Part shown: positions 18,753 through 29,231 of the stretch, one piece after another
Layout: each line of letters opens with the position of its first letter
Position numbering within the stretch: position 1 is the stretch's first letter
From: Bradyrhizobium paxllaeri
Lineage (GTDB): Bacteria; Pseudomonadota; Alphaproteobacteria; Rhizobiales; Xanthobacteraceae
Length of the DNA stretch: 64,000 nt
NCBI RefSeq assembly: GCF_001693515.2
Contig: NZ_CP042968.1
Span: forward strand, 7,968,501-8,032,500
Reading direction: 5' to 3'
The notes under the pieces: generated by a model
Told to the model about the DNA's origin: nothing
Databases searched by the model: none
Seen by the model: only the letters and a program-made list of their open reading frames with translations
Made by a program: the position numbers and the translations under genes

Positions 18753-18777
18753 GGAACAGAACCACCGACCGCCCGTT
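18753..18777 (+). promoter_or_regulatory. Perfect EcfG-type promoter for the DUF3175 gene
   Basis: GGAAC (18753-18757), 16 bases, CGTT (18774-18777): an exact match to the general stress sigma factor consensus. Transcription would start at about 18784, leaving a short leader before the ATG at 18805. This also argues against the longer open frame that begins upstream at 18646. Confidence 0.7.
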
Positions 18778-18804
18778 CTTCGGCGAAACAGCATGGAGCC
18801 GATC

Positions 18805-19158
18805 ATGGCCGAACGTCGGAAAACATCCCGTCCGCGCAAGACCGCCGCTCGCAAAAGCAGTCGCACGACAGCGACGAGGAAATCATCACCGAAGCGGTGG
18901 TCGCAGCGCGTGACACGGGAAAGCGACGCGCTCGATCTGAAGCGCGGCGTGTTCAAGCAGACCAGCGCGAAGAAGATCGCGGCCTCGCTGAAGCGTTCTG
19001 CCGAGCATAGTTCACGCAGAAAGAGCGGCGCCTATCGCTCGGCGCTGTCGATGCTGACCTTCTACATCAACCGCGCCGGCAAGACCCTGCCGAAGACGCA
19101 GCGCGCGCGGCTGGAGCGCGCGAAAGTGGAGTTGAAGCATCAGTTCGGGAGGGAGTGA
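18805..19158 (+). CDS. DUF3175 protein, likely stress-induced
   Basis: 117 residues. The start at 18805 is preferred because GGAG lies six bases upstream and the EcfG-type promoter ends at 18777; ATG 18793 is also possible. The first 35 residues are very basic (Lys/Arg/Thr/Ser-rich, like a histone tail). The rest, from RWSQRVTRESDALDLK through GVFKQTSAKKIAASLKRSA to LPKTQRARLERAKVELK, is the DUF3175 domain. Function is unknown in the family; the basic tail and the stress promoter suggest a nucleic-acid-associated stress protein. Confidence 0.88.
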   Translation: MAERRKTSRPRKTAARKSSRTTATRKSSPKRWSQRVTRESDALDLKRGVFKQTSAKKIAASLKRSAEHSSRRKSGAYRSALSMLTFYINRAGKTLPKTQRARLERAKVELKHQFGRE

Positions 19159-19201
19159 AGCCGGCTTCTCACTAGAGCAGCGATAGTGTCCCTCCTCTAA
19201 C

Positions 19202-19304
19202 CGTCATGCCCCGCGAAAGCGGGGTATCCAGTACGCCGCGGCTTCTCGGTTAAGCACAGCCGTCTCTGGAATACTGGATCGTCCGGTCGAGCCGGACGAT
19301 GACA
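19202..19304. repeat. Palindromic intergenic repeat, family E, diverged copy
   Basis: Starts CCGTCATGCCCCGCGAAAGC and ends in a GGACGATGACAG segment. It contains internal inverted pairs (CCCCGCGAAAGCGGGG; GTCCGGTCGAGCCGGAC; ATCCAGTA/TACTGGAT). Related in plan to the copies at 52672-52786 and 56788-56873. Lies between convergent genes and may act as a terminator in both directions. Confidence 0.65.
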
Positions 19305-19354
19305 GCCTTGGATGGGATTGATCCGCCTCGCCGGAGCGATATACTGGACCCCGC

Positions 19355-21424
19355 TCACGCCGCCCGGATATTCCCCATGAAGCGATCGAGCTCTTCGCGC
19401 AGCCGCGTGCTTTCGCTCGACAACGTTCGCGCCGAATTCAGCACCTCCTCGGAGGCTGAGCCGGTTTCGGTCGCGCCGCGGTTGACGTGCATGACGTTGG
19501 CGGCGGCCTCCTGGGTGCCTTGCGCGACGTTCTGGACGCTGCGCGCGATTTCCTGGGTCGCCGAGCTTTGCTGCTCGACGGCGCTCGCGATCGTCGAGGC
19601 GATGTCGGAGATTTTTCCGATGGTACCGCCGATCTCCTTGATCGCGGCGACCGATTCCTGCGTCGCACCCTGCATGCCCGTGATGTGATTTGAAATCTCG
19701 TCGGTCGCCTTCGCGGTCTGGCTGGCGAGCGATTTGACTTCGGATGCGACCACGGCAAAGCCGCGGCCGGCATCGCCGGCGCGGGCCGCCTCGATGGTGG
19801 CGTTCAGCGCCAGCAGGTTGGTCTGCTCCGCAATCGCCGTGATCAGCTTGACGACGTCGCCGATCTCCTGCGCGGCGCGCGACAGCTTTCCGATCCGCCC
19901 GTCGGTCTGTTCGGCCTGACGCACGGCCGCTTCCGCAATCTGGCTGGATTCCTTGACGCGCCGTCCGATCTCGTCGACGGAGGCCGACAATTCCTCGGTC
20001 GCCGACGCCACCGACTGCATGTTGCTGGAAGCCTCTTCCGAGGCGCCGGCAACCTGGCTGGACAGGCTCTGGGTGGTTTCAGCCGTCCGTGTCAACGTGC
20101 CTGCGGCGGCTTCAAGCTGCACGGCCGAGGACGACACGTTGGAGACGATGGCGCCGACGGCGGCTTCGAACTCATCGGCGAAGCGGATGAGCTCGGCGCG
20201 GCGCGCGGCGCTCGCCGCCTTGTTCTGCGCTTCCTGGGCGGCGGCGTCGCGCTCGGCGCGAGCGATCGCCTGCACCTTGAACTCTTCGACCGCGCTTGCC
20301 ATCTCGCCGAGTTCGTCCTTGCGGCCGAGACCGGGCAGCACGACTTCGAAATTGCCGGCGGCGAGTTCGCGCATCGCCTTGCACATCGCAATCATCGGCC
20401 GGGAAATGCCGGTGCCGAGCAGGAACGCCCAGACGCAGCCGAGCAGGAAGCCGCCGGCGGCAAGGATCAGGATCAGCCGCTCGGTCTCGCCGATGGTCGC
20501 GTTCGATTCGGCCTCGAGCCGCTTCTGATCGGCCAGCAAGTCCGACTTCATCGCAAGCGAGCCCTTGTTGATGGCCGCCGCCGATTCAGCCATTTCCTGG
20601 ATCAGGTCATCGATCTCCTTGGCATTGTCGACCAGCTTGGTGAGCGCCTTCTGGTATTCTTCCAGCAGAGCCGCGATCTCCTGGACTCCCTGGCGGATCT
20701 TGTCATTGTTCGCCGGGATCGCCTTCAACGAGTTGCCGAGAAATTTCAGGCGCGCGAGCGCGCTGGAGGCGACCGTCTTGTCCGAATTGATGACAAAGGT
20801 GTTGGCGAGCCCCACCACGGCCTGAAACTCATCGGCCACTTTTTTTGCACTGAAGGTGACCGCCTGAAGCTCGGATTCATCAGCGTTGCTGGGGAGATCG
20901 TCGAGCTTGTAATAAAGCGACTGGCCATTGCGCGTCAGCTGGTTTTGCGCAACCCGCGCGCTCTCGTCCTTGACCTTGAGGATGTCGGCGAAAATTTTCG
21001 TAAAGGTGCGGAACTCGCGTTCCAGCTTCGCGACCTGCTCGAGCCGGGTCGGGTTGGTGGTCCCCTTCATCGAGGCGATGATCGCGTCCTTCAGGCCGGC
21101 CTCGGCTGCCAGCGCCGCCTTGCCGTCCTCTTCCTTGCCCGTCGCCACGAAATAGCGGGCGAGCGAACGATAGGAGATCAGCTCGCGATCGATGTCGCGC
21201 GACAGGTCCGCCTCCAGCACGCTGCGCCGATAGGAATCGACGCCAGCAGAAACATGTTCGAACCCAAGATAGGCAAACCCCATGCTGGCGGCCGAGATCG
21301 CCAGCACGACGGCAAAGCCGAGCATGATCTTGGCGCGGAACCGCAGGGTCAGGATCTTGAAAGACGAGCCGCTACGTTTCGGAAATCGCACGTCACCCCC
21401 CGTTTTCGTTCTAAAAACAGGCAT
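19355..21424 (-). CDS. Methyl-accepting chemotaxis protein
   Basis: 689 residues. One transmembrane helix near residues 33-53 ([20 protein letters not shown]) and a second near 313-335 bracket a helical periplasmic sensor domain. A HAMP linker follows (about 336-390, with [18 protein letters not shown]), then a coiled-coil signalling domain whose hairpin tip reads [20 protein letters not shown] and [16 protein letters not shown], the invariant CheA/CheW contact region. Alternative start: a GTG at about 21391 preceded by a G-run. It is monocistronic, with no che genes nearby. The ligand cannot be predicted. Confidence 0.93.
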   Translation of the reverse strand: MPVFRTKTGGDVRFPKRSGSSFKILTLRFRAKIMLGFAVVLAISAASMGFAYLGFEHVSAGVDSYRRSVLEADLSRDIDRELISYRSLARYFVATGKEEDGKAALAAEAGLKDAIIASMKGTTNPTRLEQVAKLEREFRTFTKIFADILKVKDESARVAQNQLTRNGQSLYYKLDDLPSNADESELQAVTFSAKKVADEFQAVVGLANTFVINSDKTVASSALARLKFLGNSLKAIPANNDKIRQGVQEIAALLEEYQKALTKLVDNAKEIDDLIQEMAESAAAINKGSLAMKSDLLADQKRLEAESNATIGETERLILILAAGGFLLGCVWAFLLGTGISRPMIAMCKAMRELAAGNFEVVLPGLGRKDELGEMASAVEEFKVQAIARAERDAAAQEAQNKAASAARRAELIRFADEFEAAVGAIVSNVSSSAVQLEAAAGTLTRTAETTQSLSSQVAGASEEASSNMQSVASATEELSASVDEIGRRVKESSQIAEAAVRQAEQTDGRIGKLSRAAQEIGDVVKLITAIAEQTNLLALNATIEAARAGDAGRGFAVVASEVKSLASQTAKATDEISNHITGMQGATQESVAAIKEIGGTIGKISDIASTIASAVEQQSSATQEIARSVQNVAQGTQEAAANVMHVNRGATETGSASEEVLNSARTLSSESTRLREELDRFMGNIRAA

Positions 21425-21528
21425 CGGCGGCCCCCGCCCCCGATCCGGTGCGCAAACTTAAGGCACAATGGATAAAGGTGGGTAAATCCGGGCAAAAGTT
21501 GCAAGGGGGTGCGGAGTGACCGGTCTCG

Positions 21529-21734
21529 CACCCTCCCCTGGAGGGGTCCGGACGAGCGAAGCTCGCTCGGGGGTCGGTTCGCATGAGCGAAGCGAAATGC
21601 GAAACGGGGTGGGGTGATCTCTCCACTCGGGCACTGTTGGATGTGGAGAGACCGTTACCCCGCCCCGCCGCGCGTTACACGCGCGTCGACCCACGAGCGA
21701 GCTTCGCTCGTCCGGACCCCTCCAGGGGAGGGTA
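21529..21734. repeat. Palindromic intergenic repeat, family A, copy 2
   Basis: Terminal arms CCCTCCCCTGGAGGGG and the matching CCCCTCCAGGGGAGGG, inner inverted GACGAGCGAAGCTCGCTCG elements on both sides, and the shared centre GTGATCTCTCCACTCGGG. It fills most of the 450-base gap between the chemotaxis receptor and the CO dehydrogenase-like operon. No gene is seen in the remainder. Confidence 0.85.
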
Positions 21735-21876
21735 AGAAAAGGCTCTCCGCGAGAATCCTTGGGCGCACATCGCGCCGATGTCATCACAATGACCCGGCCC
21801 ACAAAAATCCCAGTTGCAAGTTCCCTCGCCGCTGTTTCTAATTGGAATAATTATAAAACATCGGGAGGTACCACGC

Positions 21877-22362
<486 letters not shown>

Positions 22363-22449
22363 ACCGCCTGCCAGCAATTTCTCGAATTCAAGACCGCGTT
22401 TCGACGGAAATGGCGGGAAACAAATAACTCCGGTTGGGAGGATCAGGAC

Positions 22450-24789
22450 ATGGGCGTTGAAGGCATTGGCGCAAGCGTCGTGCGCAAGGAAGACCGCCGT
22501 TTCATTACCGGCAAGGGACGTTACGTCGACGACATCAAGCTGGTGGGCATGACCCACGCACACTTCATCCGCAGCCCGCATGCACATGCCAAGATCAAGA
22601 GCATCGACACGTCGGCGGCAAAGGACATGCCGGGCGTGGTCGGCGTGCTGACCGGCCAGCAGATTGTCGACGACAAGATCGGCAATCTGATCTGCGGCTG
22701 GGCCATCACATCGAAGGACGGCACCGGCATGAAGATGGGCGCATGGCCGGCGATGGCGCCGGAGACGGTGCGCTTCGTCGGCCAGGCCGTCGCGGTCGTG
22801 ATCGCCGAGACCAAGAACCAGGCCCGCGATGCGGCGGAAGCCGTCGTGGTCAATTACGAGGAGCTGCCCGCCGTTCCGGATATCCGCGCCGCGATCAAGC
22901 CGGGCGCGCCGCAATTGCACCCGGAAGCCCCAGGCAATGTGATCTACGACTGGGTCATCGGCGACGAAGGCGCAACCGATGCCGCCTTCAAATCGGCAGC
23001 CAATGTCGTCTCGCTCGACATCACCAACAACCGCCTGGTGCCGAACGCGATGGAGCCGCGCGCCGCGATCGCCGAATATAACGAGCCGGAAGAGCACTTT
23101 ACGCTCTACACGACCTCGCAGAACCCGCATGTCGCCCGCCTCGTGCTGTCGGCGTTCTACAACATCGCGCAGGAGCACAAGCTGCGCGTGGTGGCGCCCG
23201 ACGTCGGCGGCGGCTTCGGCTCAAAGATCTTCATTTACCCTGAGGAAATGGTGGCGCTGTGGGCCTCCAAGAAGGTGGGACGTCCGGTGAAGTGGACCGG
23301 CGACCGCACCGAAGCCTTCCTCACCGACGCCCATGGCCGCGACCACCTCACCAAGGCGGAGATGGCGTTTGACAGGGATAACAAGGTCACCGGGTTGCGC
23401 GTCAAAACCTACGCCAATCTCGGCGGCTACATGTCGCTGTTCTCGTCCTCGGTGCCGACCTATCTCTACGCGACGCTGCTGTCGGGCCAGTACAACATCC
23501 CGAACATCTTCGCCGAGGTGATCAGCGTCTACACCAACACCGTGCCGGTCGACGCCTATCGCGGCGCGGGCCGCCCCGAAGCCAGCTTCGTGGTGGAACG
23601 GCTGATGGAAACGGCCGCGCGGCAGTTGAAGGTCGATCCGGCGGAGTTGCGCCGCAAGAACTTCATCACCCAGTTCCCGCACCAGACGCCCGTCATCATG
23701 GCCTATGACATCGGCGATTTCGGCGCCTCGCTCGATGCGGCGATGAAGGCGATCGACTACGCCGGTTTCGCAGCGCGCAAGGCGAAGGCGAAATCCGAGG
23801 GCAAGCTGCGCGGCATCGGCGTCTCCTGCTACATCGAGGCCTGCGGTATTGCGCCGTCGAAGGCCGTCGGCAGCCTCGGCGCCGGCGTCGGCTTGTGGGA
23901 ATCGGCGGAAGTGCGCGTCAACCCGGTCGGCACCATCGAGATCCTCACGGGATCGCACAGCCACGGCCAGGGTCACGAGACCACGTTCTGTCAGCTGATC
24001 GCCGATCGTCTCGGCGTTCCCATCAGCCAGGTCTCGATCGTCCATGGCGACACCGACAAGGTGCAGTTCGGCATGGGCACCTATGGCTCGCGCTCGGCGG
24101 CCGTGGGCCTCACCGCGATCCTGAAGGCGATGGAGAAGGTCGAGGCCAAGGCCAAGAAGATCGCGGCCCATCAGCTCGAAGCTTCCGAAAACGACATCGT
24201 CATCGAGAACGGCGAGTTGAAGGTTACCGGCACCGACAAGTCGCTGGCCTTCCCGATGGTCGCGCTCGCGGCTTACACCGCGCACAACCTGCCTGACGGT
24301 ATGGAGCCGGGGTTGAAGGAAACCGCGTTCTACGACCCGACCAACTTCACCTTCCCGGCCGGCGCGTACATCTGCGAAATGGAAGTCGACGCCGCGACCG
24401 GCAAGAGCACCTTCGTCAACTTCGTGGCGGCGGATGATTTCGGGCGGCTGATCAACCCGATGATCGTCGAGGGCCAGGTCCATGGCGGCCTTGCCCAGGG
24501 CATCGGCCAGGCGCTGCTGGAGGGCGTGGTGTATGACGCTTCCGGCCAGCTCCTGACGGCCTCGTTCATGGACTACACCATGCCGCGCGCGGACGACCTG
24601 CCCTCGTTCAAGCTGTCGCACACGACAACGCTGTGTCCAGGCAATCCGCTCGGCGTCAAGGGCTGCGGCGAGGCCGGTGCGATCGGCGCTTCCGCCGCCG
24701 TGATCAACGCGATTACGGATGCGATCGGCAACAACAAACTCGAAATGCCGGCGACGCCCGATCGCGTCTGGCATGCGATCCACGGCTAG
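22450..24789 (+). CDS. Molybdenum hydroxylase large subunit, form II CoxL-like
   Basis: 779 residues, xanthine oxidase family, binding the molybdopterin cytosine dinucleotide cofactor. Seen: the N-terminal [19 protein letters not shown], the Mo-binding GGGFGSK region, and the active-site loop AYRGAGR at 369-375, which marks form II rather than the AYxCSFR of genuine CO-oxidising form I enzymes. The catalytic glutamate lies in GCGEAGAIG (E741). GGGAGG precedes the ATG. Form II enzymes oxidise CO poorly or not at all in several tested organisms and may act on other small aldehydes or heterocycles; the true substrate is unknown. Confidence 0.93.
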   Translation: MGVEGIGASVVRKEDRRFITGKGRYVDDIKLVGMTHAHFIRSPHAHAKIKSIDTSAAKDMPGVVGVLTGQQIVDDKIGNLICGWAITSKDGTGMKMGAWPAMAPETVRFVGQAVAVVIAETKNQARDAAEAVVVNYEELPAVPDIRAAIKPGAPQLHPEAPGNVIYDWVIGDEGATDAAFKSAANVVSLDITNNRLVPNAMEPRAAIAEYNEPEEHFTLYTTSQNPHVARLVLSAFYNIAQEHKLRVVAPDVGGGFGSKIFIYPEEMVALWASKKVGRPVKWTGDRTEAFLTDAHGRDHLTKAEMAFDRDNKVTGLRVKTYANLGGYMSLFSSSVPTYLYATLLSGQYNIPNIFAEVISVYTNTVPVDAYRGAGRPEASFVVERLMETAARQLKVDPAELRRKNFITQFPHQTPVIMAYDIGDFGASLDAAMKAIDYAGFAARKAKAKSEGKLRGIGVSCYIEACGIAPSKAVGSLGAGVGLWESAEVRVNPVGTIEILTGSHSHGQGHETTFCQLIADRLGVPISQVSIVHGDTDKVQFGMGTYGSRSAAVGLTAILKAMEKVEAKAKKIAAHQLEASENDIVIENGELKVTGTDKSLAFPMVALAAYTAHNLPDGMEPGLKETAFYDPTNFTFPAGAYICEMEVDAATGKSTFVNFVAADDFGRLINPMIVEGQVHGGLAQGIGQALLEGVVYDASGQLLTASFMDYTMPRADDLPSFKLSHTTTLCPGNPLGVKGCGEAGAIGASAAVINAITDAIGNNKLEMPATPDRVWHAIHG

Positions 24790-24863
24790 CGCGCAGCCCG
24801 CAAAAGTGGGCACCGGTTTTGCGACCGGGCTTCGCGCAACAATAAAAGATTTGGAGAAACATC

Positions 24864-25664
24864 ATGCACCAGACAACCTATCATCGCCCCTCCTCGGTCG
24901 ACGAAGCCGCAAGCCTGTTCACCAAGGGTTCGGATGCGAAGTATCTGGCCGGCGGCCATACGCTGATCCCTGTCATGAAGCAGCGGCTGGCCTCGCCGTC
25001 CGACGTCATCGATCTCGGCAAGATCAAGGAACTAATCGGCGTCGAAGCAACCGGTGACGGAATCGTCGTCAAGGCGGCAACGACCCATTACGACGTCGCT
25101 TCGAGCGAAACGGTACGGAAGGCAATCCCGGCGCTGGCCTACCTCGCCTCGCTGATCGGCGATCCGGCCGTGCGACATCGCGGCACCATCGGCGGCTCGC
25201 TCGCCAACAACGATCCGGCGGCGGACTATCCGGCGGCGGTGCTGGCGCTCGGTGCCACCGTGAAGACCAACAAGCGCTCGATCTCGGCGGATGATTTCTT
25301 CAAGGGCCTGTTCTCCACGGCGCTTGAGGACGGCGAAATCATCACCGCGGTGTCGTTCCCGGTTCAGGCCAAAGCGGGCTACGCCAAGTTCAACCATCCG
25401 GCCTCGCGCTTCGCGCTAACCGGCGTATTCGTCGCCAAGACCCCGGCAGGCGACGTTCGCGTCGCCGCGACCGGTGCATCGCAAAGCGGCGTCATGCGTG
25501 TCGGCGCGATCGAGGCGGCGCTGAAGGCGAACTGGTCGCCCGGCGCAATCGACGGCGTCAAGATTTCGGCGGACGGGCTTCTGAACGACATCCATGGCAC
25601 CGCCGATTACCGCGCCAACCTGATCAAGGTGATGGCGCAGCGCGCGGTGCAAGCAGCCGGCTGA
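24864..25664 (+). CDS. CO dehydrogenase-like FAD subunit (CoxM type)
   Basis: 266 residues. The FAD-binding loops are present: YLAGGHTLIPVMKQR in the first domain and TIGGSLANNDPAADYPAA in the second, followed by the CODH flavoprotein C-terminal domain. It accepts electrons from the [2Fe-2S] subunit and passes them to the quinone pool or another acceptor. The ATG has GGAG nine bases upstream. It is the third gene of the S-L-M operon. No cox maturation genes (coxDEF, MoxR-like ATPase) follow; instead a CoA-transferase gene starts 141 bases downstream. Confidence 0.93.
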   Translation: MHQTTYHRPSSVDEAASLFTKGSDAKYLAGGHTLIPVMKQRLASPSDVIDLGKIKELIGVEATGDGIVVKAATTHYDVASSETVRKAIPALAYLASLIGDPAVRHRGTIGGSLANNDPAADYPAAVLALGATVKTNKRSISADDFFKGLFSTALEDGEIITAVSFPVQAKAGYAKFNHPASRFALTGVFVAKTPAGDVRVAATGASQSGVMRVGAIEAALKANWSPGAIDGVKISADGLLNDIHGTADYRANLIKVMAQRAVQAAG

Positions 25665-25805
25665 TCTATCCCTCCTTGAGCCATGCATGCGGCGCGCAGC
25701 GATGCGCGCCGCATTGCTTTTGGGCCAAGATTTGCTTGCCACTCGGCCGCGAAGGCGAGACAATTTAGCTAATCGGCTAATTAAAAGATCATTCGAGGAA
25801 GCACC

Positions 25806-26912
25806 GTGCTCGACAAACCAGCCACCCAATCTGCTACCCGCACCTCCGGTCCGCTCGCCGGCTTCCGCATCGTCGAATTCGCCGGCATCGGCCCGGGTCC
25901 GTTCGCCTGCATGATGCTCGCCGACATGGGCGCGGAAGTCGTGACGCTCGATCGCGTCGGTGCGAAGAAGAATTTGAAGTCGGTGGCGGGACGCGGACGG
26001 AAGGTGGTCGAACTCGATTTGAAGGACAAGGCCGCAGTCGCGCAGGTGCTCGATCTGCTCGCCAATGCCGACGCGCTGATCGAAGGTTTTCGGCCCGGCG
26101 TGATGGAGCGGCTGGGTCTCGGGCCCGATGTGGTGATGGCGCGCAACCCGCGGCTGGTGTTCGGCCGCATGACCGGCTGGGGCCAGGAAGGCCCGCTGGC
26201 GCATGCCGCCGGCCATGACATCAACTACATCTCGGTGACCGGCGCGCTGGCTGCGATCGGCACGAAGGAGAAGCCGGTGCCGCCGCTCAACCTCGTCGGC
26301 GATTTCGGCGGCGGTGCGCTCTATCTCGTGGTCGGCGTGCTCGCCGCGCTGCTGGAAGCGTCGAAATCCGGCAAGGGCCAGGTGGTCGATGCTGCGATGT
26401 GCGACGGCGCAGCCTCGCTGATGTCGATGTTCTTCGACATGACCGCGATCGGCCGCTGGGTCGAGGGGCGCGAGCAGAATTTCCTCGACGGCGGCGCGCA
26501 TTTCTACGGCATCTATGAATGCTCCTGCGGCAATTTCATTTCGATCGGCTCGATCGAACCGCAGTTCTACGCGCTGCTGCGCCAGCATGCCGGCCTCACC
26601 GACGCCGATTTCGACGCGCAGATGGACCGCAAGGCCTGGCCCGCGCTGAAAGACAAGCTGACGAAGGTGTTCATGAGCAAGAGCCGTGAGGACTGGTGCA
26701 AGATCATGGAAGGCACCGACATCTGCTTCGCGCCGATCCTGACCATGGCGGAAGCGCCAAAGCATCCGCACAACGCCGCACGCAACATTTTCGTCGAGCG
26801 TCACGGCGTGACGCAACCGGCGCCGGCGCCGCGGTTCTCGCGGACGCCGTCGGCGATCCGGGATGCGGAGAAGGCGGAGATTGCCGAACTGACGAGTGCG
26901 TGGAAGAGATAG
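25806..26912 (+). CDS. CaiB/BaiF family CoA-transferase or alpha-methylacyl-CoA racemase
   Basis: 368 residues from a GTG with GAGGAAG upstream. The N-terminus [20 protein letters not shown], the [19 protein letters not shown] stretch and [10 protein letters not shown] are typical of the class III CoA-transferase fold; the GHDINY and GDFGGG motifs match the His and Asp positions used by alpha-methylacyl-CoA racemase. It either racemises 2-methylacyl-CoA or moves CoA between carboxylic acids. It is on the same strand as the CO dehydrogenase-like genes, though the 141-base gap makes cotranscription uncertain. Confidence 0.88.
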   Translation: MLDKPATQSATRTSGPLAGFRIVEFAGIGPGPFACMMLADMGAEVVTLDRVGAKKNLKSVAGRGRKVVELDLKDKAAVAQVLDLLANADALIEGFRPGVMERLGLGPDVVMARNPRLVFGRMTGWGQEGPLAHAAGHDINYISVTGALAAIGTKEKPVPPLNLVGDFGGGALYLVVGVLAALLEASKSGKGQVVDAAMCDGAASLMSMFFDMTAIGRWVEGREQNFLDGGAHFYGIYECSCGNFISIGSIEPQFYALLRQHAGLTDADFDAQMDRKAWPALKDKLTKVFMSKSREDWCKIMEGTDICFAPILTMAEAPKHPHNAARNIFVERHGVTQPAPAPRFSRTPSAIRDAEKAEIAELTSAWKR

Positions 26913-26913
26913 C

Positions 26914-27010
26914 CGTCATTCCGGGGCGCTCGCGAAGCGAGCGAACCCGGAATCCAGAGGTCGTAACATCGAGATTCCGGGTTCGATGCTGCGCATCGCC
27001 CCGGAATGAC
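26914..27010. repeat. Palindromic intergenic repeat, family D, copy 1
   Basis: Begins GTCATTCCGGGGCGC and ends GCCCCGGAATGAC, the exact type of inverted ends shared with 36060-36141 and 61538-61641. Inner pairs include GCTCGCGAAGCGAGC and CCCGGAATC/GATTCCGGG. Lies between convergent genes and can serve as a bidirectional terminator. Confidence 0.8.
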
Positions 27011-27021
27011 AGCGGCGGGTT

Positions 27022-28140
27022 CTACGCCGCATTCCCCACCTTCAACACGCCCCGCCGGATCTGATCCTCCTCAATCGATTCGAACAGCGCCTTGAAATTG
27101 CCCTCGCCGAACCCGTCGTCGCCCTTGCGCTGGATGAATTCGAAGAAGATCGGCCCGATCGCATTGGCAGAAAAGATCTGCAGCAGCACCTTGGTGTGGC
27201 CGCCATCGACCACGCCCTCGCCGTCAATGAGGATGCCGTTGCGCTGCAGGCGCGCGACTTCCTCGCCATGTCCCGGCAACCGCGCGTCGATCCTCTCGAA
27301 GTAGGTATCCGGCGGCGACGGCATGAACGGAAGGCCGGAGGCGCGCAAGGTCTCGACGGTGCGGTGAATGTCGCGCGCGCCGCAGGCGATGTGCTGGATG
27401 CCCTCGCCGCGGTAGATGTTGAGATATTCCTCGATCTGCCCGGAATCGCCGGCGTCCTCGTTGATCGGAATCCGGATCTTGCCGTCGGGGCTCGTCAGCG
27501 CGCGCGAGAACAGGCCGGAGGCGCGACCCTCGATGTCGAAGAAGCGAATCTGGCGGAAGTTGAACAGTTTTTCGTAGAAGCCGGTCCACACATCCATGCG
27601 GCCGCGATGGACGTTGTGGGTGAGGTGATCGATGTAATAGAGCCCGGCGCCCGCGGGCCGCGGATCTTTCGCTCCGAGCCATTCGAACTCGAGGTCATAG
27701 GCCGATCCCTTGGCGCCGTAGCGGTCGACGAAATAGAGCACGCTGCCGCCTATGCCCCTGATGGCGGGAACATCGAGTGTCTTCTGCGCGGCGGAGATAT
27801 CGGCGGCTTCCGCGCCGAGCGACAGCGCCCGCTCATAGGCCCGCTTCGCATCGACGACACGAAACGCCATCGACGGCGCGCACGGCCCGTGGGCGGCGAC
27901 GAAGCCATATCCATGCGTGCCGGGCTCCTCGTTGACGAGATAGTTGATGTCGCCCTGACGATAGACCGTGATCTTCTTGCTCTTGTGGCGCGCGACCGGC
28001 GCATAGCCCATCAGGCGGAGCAGTGCGTGCAGTTCCTCAGGCTTCGGGTGCGCATATTCGACGAACTCGAACCCGTCGGTGCCCATCGGATTGTCTGATG
28101 TGATGGTGGCGGCCGGCGCGTCGTGCGGAAACGGACCCAT
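27022..28140 (-). CDS. hppD: 4-Hydroxyphenylpyruvate dioxygenase
   Basis: 372 residues. It converts 4-hydroxyphenylpyruvate, the transamination product of tyrosine, to homogentisate with Fe(II) and O2. Vicinal-oxygen-chelate fold in two halves; metal ligands are the His in YYIDHLTHNV, the His in GIQHIACG and the Glu in FFEFIQRKGD. The ATG at 28140 is chosen because GGGAG lies eight bases upstream; the frame runs on to 28668, but that extra part overlaps the divergent Lrp-type gene and is not enzyme-like. Homogentisate made here is degraded by the hmgA and fahA products encoded 1-4 kb away on the same strand. An FNR/FixK-type palindrome sits just upstream of the ribosome binding site. Confidence 0.95.
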   Translation of the reverse strand: MGPFPHDAPAATITSDNPMGTDGFEFVEYAHPKPEELHALLRLMGYAPVARHKSKKITVYRQGDINYLVNEEPGTHGYGFVAAHGPCAPSMAFRVVDAKRAYERALSLGAEAADISAAQKTLDVPAIRGIGGSVLYFVDRYGAKGSAYDLEFEWLGAKDPRPAGAGLYYIDHLTHNVHRGRMDVWTGFYEKLFNFRQIRFFDIEGRASGLFSRALTSPDGKIRIPINEDAGDSGQIEEYLNIYRGEGIQHIACGARDIHRTVETLRASGLPFMPSPPDTYFERIDARLPGHGEEVARLQRNGILIDGEGVVDGGHTKVLLQIFSANAIGPIFFEFIQRKGDDGFGEGNFKALFESIEEDQIRRGVLKVGNAA

Positions 28141-28157
28141 GGCGAAATCTCCCGAAA

Positions 28158-28173
28158 ATTGATCTGGATCAAT
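28158..28173. promoter_or_regulatory. FNR/FixK-type palindrome between hppD and the Lrp-type gene
   Basis: ATTGATCTGGATCAAT is a perfect inverted repeat containing TTGAT-N4-ATCAA, the FNR/FixK consensus. Its centre is 25 bases from the hppD start codon and 98 bases from the Lrp-type start. At that distance it would more likely repress hppD (it abuts the Shine-Dalgarno) or activate the regulator gene, with transcription starting near 28207. Confidence 0.55.
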
Positions 28174-28263
28174 ATCGGGCGAAATGGACGCAAAGTGCAT
28201 GCAAATGGAGGCGCATTCGGCTATCGTGACGCACGATCCGTGCACCAAACCGGTAATTTGCGC

Positions 28264-28731
28264 ATGATCTCCGTAGACGCCTTCGATCTCAAAATGCTGG
28301 CCGCCCTGCAGGACGACGGCCGGCTGACCAACCAGCAGTTGGCCGACCTCGTCGGCCTCTCCGCCTCGCAATGCTCGCGGCGGCGAATGCGGCTGGAGGA
28401 GGAAAAGGTCATCGCCGGCTACCACGCCGACCTCTCCGGTGAGGCGCTCGGCTTCAACCTGATCGCCTTCGTCCACATCACGCTGGCGACGCATTCGCCC
28501 GACAATGCCAAGAAATTCCGCGCGCTGGTCAACCGCGTCGACGATATCCAGGAGGCCTATTCGCTCACCGGCGATGCCGACTACGTGCTGAAGGTGGTGC
28601 TGCGCGATCTGAAGGACCTCTCCGACCTCGTCAACAACGTGCTGATGCCGCACCAGAGCGTGGCACATGTGCGCTCGTCGATCGTGCTGGACCGGCTGAA
28701 GGAGAGTTCGAGGCTGCCGTTACGGAAGTAG
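28264..28731 (+). CDS. Lrp/AsnC family transcriptional regulator
   Basis: 155 residues from the ATG at 28264. The N-terminal helix-turn-helix (FDLKMLAALQDDGRLTNQQL, then VGLSASQCSRRRMRLEEE) and the C-terminal RAM effector-binding domain (FNLIAFVHITLAT, then YSLTGDADYVLKVVL) are both complete. Such regulators sense amino acids. Being divergent from hppD with 123 bases between the start codons, it probably controls tyrosine catabolism, with an aromatic amino acid as likely effector; this is inferred from context. Confidence 0.93.
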   Translation: MISVDAFDLKMLAALQDDGRLTNQQLADLVGLSASQCSRRRMRLEEEKVIAGYHADLSGEALGFNLIAFVHITLATHSPDNAKKFRALVNRVDDIQEAYSLTGDADYVLKVVLRDLKDLSDLVNNVLMPHQSVAHVRSSIVLDRLKESSRLPLRK

Positions 28732-28816
28732 CATGGCGCAATTGGAGGGAAATTCGTCATTCGCGTTTTCCAGCCGATTTGCAATGATCCCCGAGGAATC
28801 AACCTACGAGGCGACG

Positions 28817-29128
28817 ATGGCGCTGCAACTCCGCCCCAACTGCGAATATTGCGACAAGGACCTGCCGCCGAACGCGACCGATGCGCTGATCTGCTCCTAT
28901 GAATGCACGTTCTGCGCTGATTGCGTGGAGAACAAGCTGCACAATGTCTGCCCGAACTGCGGCGGCGGCTTTGAGCGGCGGCCGATCCGGCCCGCCACCG
29001 AGCGGCGGCCGGGTGTATGTGTCACCAAGCAGTTGCCGTCGGACAAGCGGGTGCATTTGAAATACAGCGTCGAGGATGTCGCCGCGCATTGTGCGCGAAT
29101 GCAGGATATTCCGCCGCAGGAGCGGTAA
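28817..29128 (+). CDS. DUF1272 cysteine-rich protein
   Basis: 103 residues from the ATG at 28817 (GAGG five bases upstream); the frame opens at 28733. The pattern CEYCDKDLPP, ICSYECTFCADCVENKL and CPNCGGGFERRP is the DUF1272 domain, with eight or nine cysteines arranged like two small zinc-binding knuckles. The last 30 residues contain no cysteine. Molecular function is unknown. It follows the Lrp-type gene by 85 bases on the same strand. Confidence 0.85.
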   Translation: MALQLRPNCEYCDKDLPPNATDALICSYECTFCADCVENKLHNVCPNCGGGFERRPIRPATERRPGVCVTKQLPSDKRVHLKYSVEDVAAHCARMQDIPPQER

Positions 29129-29130
29129 CT

Positions 29131-29225
29131 TCGTAGGGTGGGCAAAGCGAAGCGTGCCCATCATTTCGCAGCGTGCTCGACGACGGATGGTGGGCACGTC
29201 GCTCCGCTCCTTTGCCCACCCTACG
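29131..29225. repeat. Palindromic intergenic repeat, family B, copy 1
   Basis: CGTAGGGTGGGCAAAGC at the left pairs with GCCCACCCTACG at the right; inner segment GTGGGCACG. Copies also at 55784-55877 and 63378-63469. Lies between the convergent DUF1272 and fahA genes. Confidence 0.85.
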
Positions 29226-29231
29226 GCTCCG

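Noticed and set aside
28141..28668. N-terminal extension of hppD to 28668
   Set aside because: It would overlap the Lrp-type gene on the other strand, has no similarity to dioxygenases, and a good Shine-Dalgarno precedes 28140.
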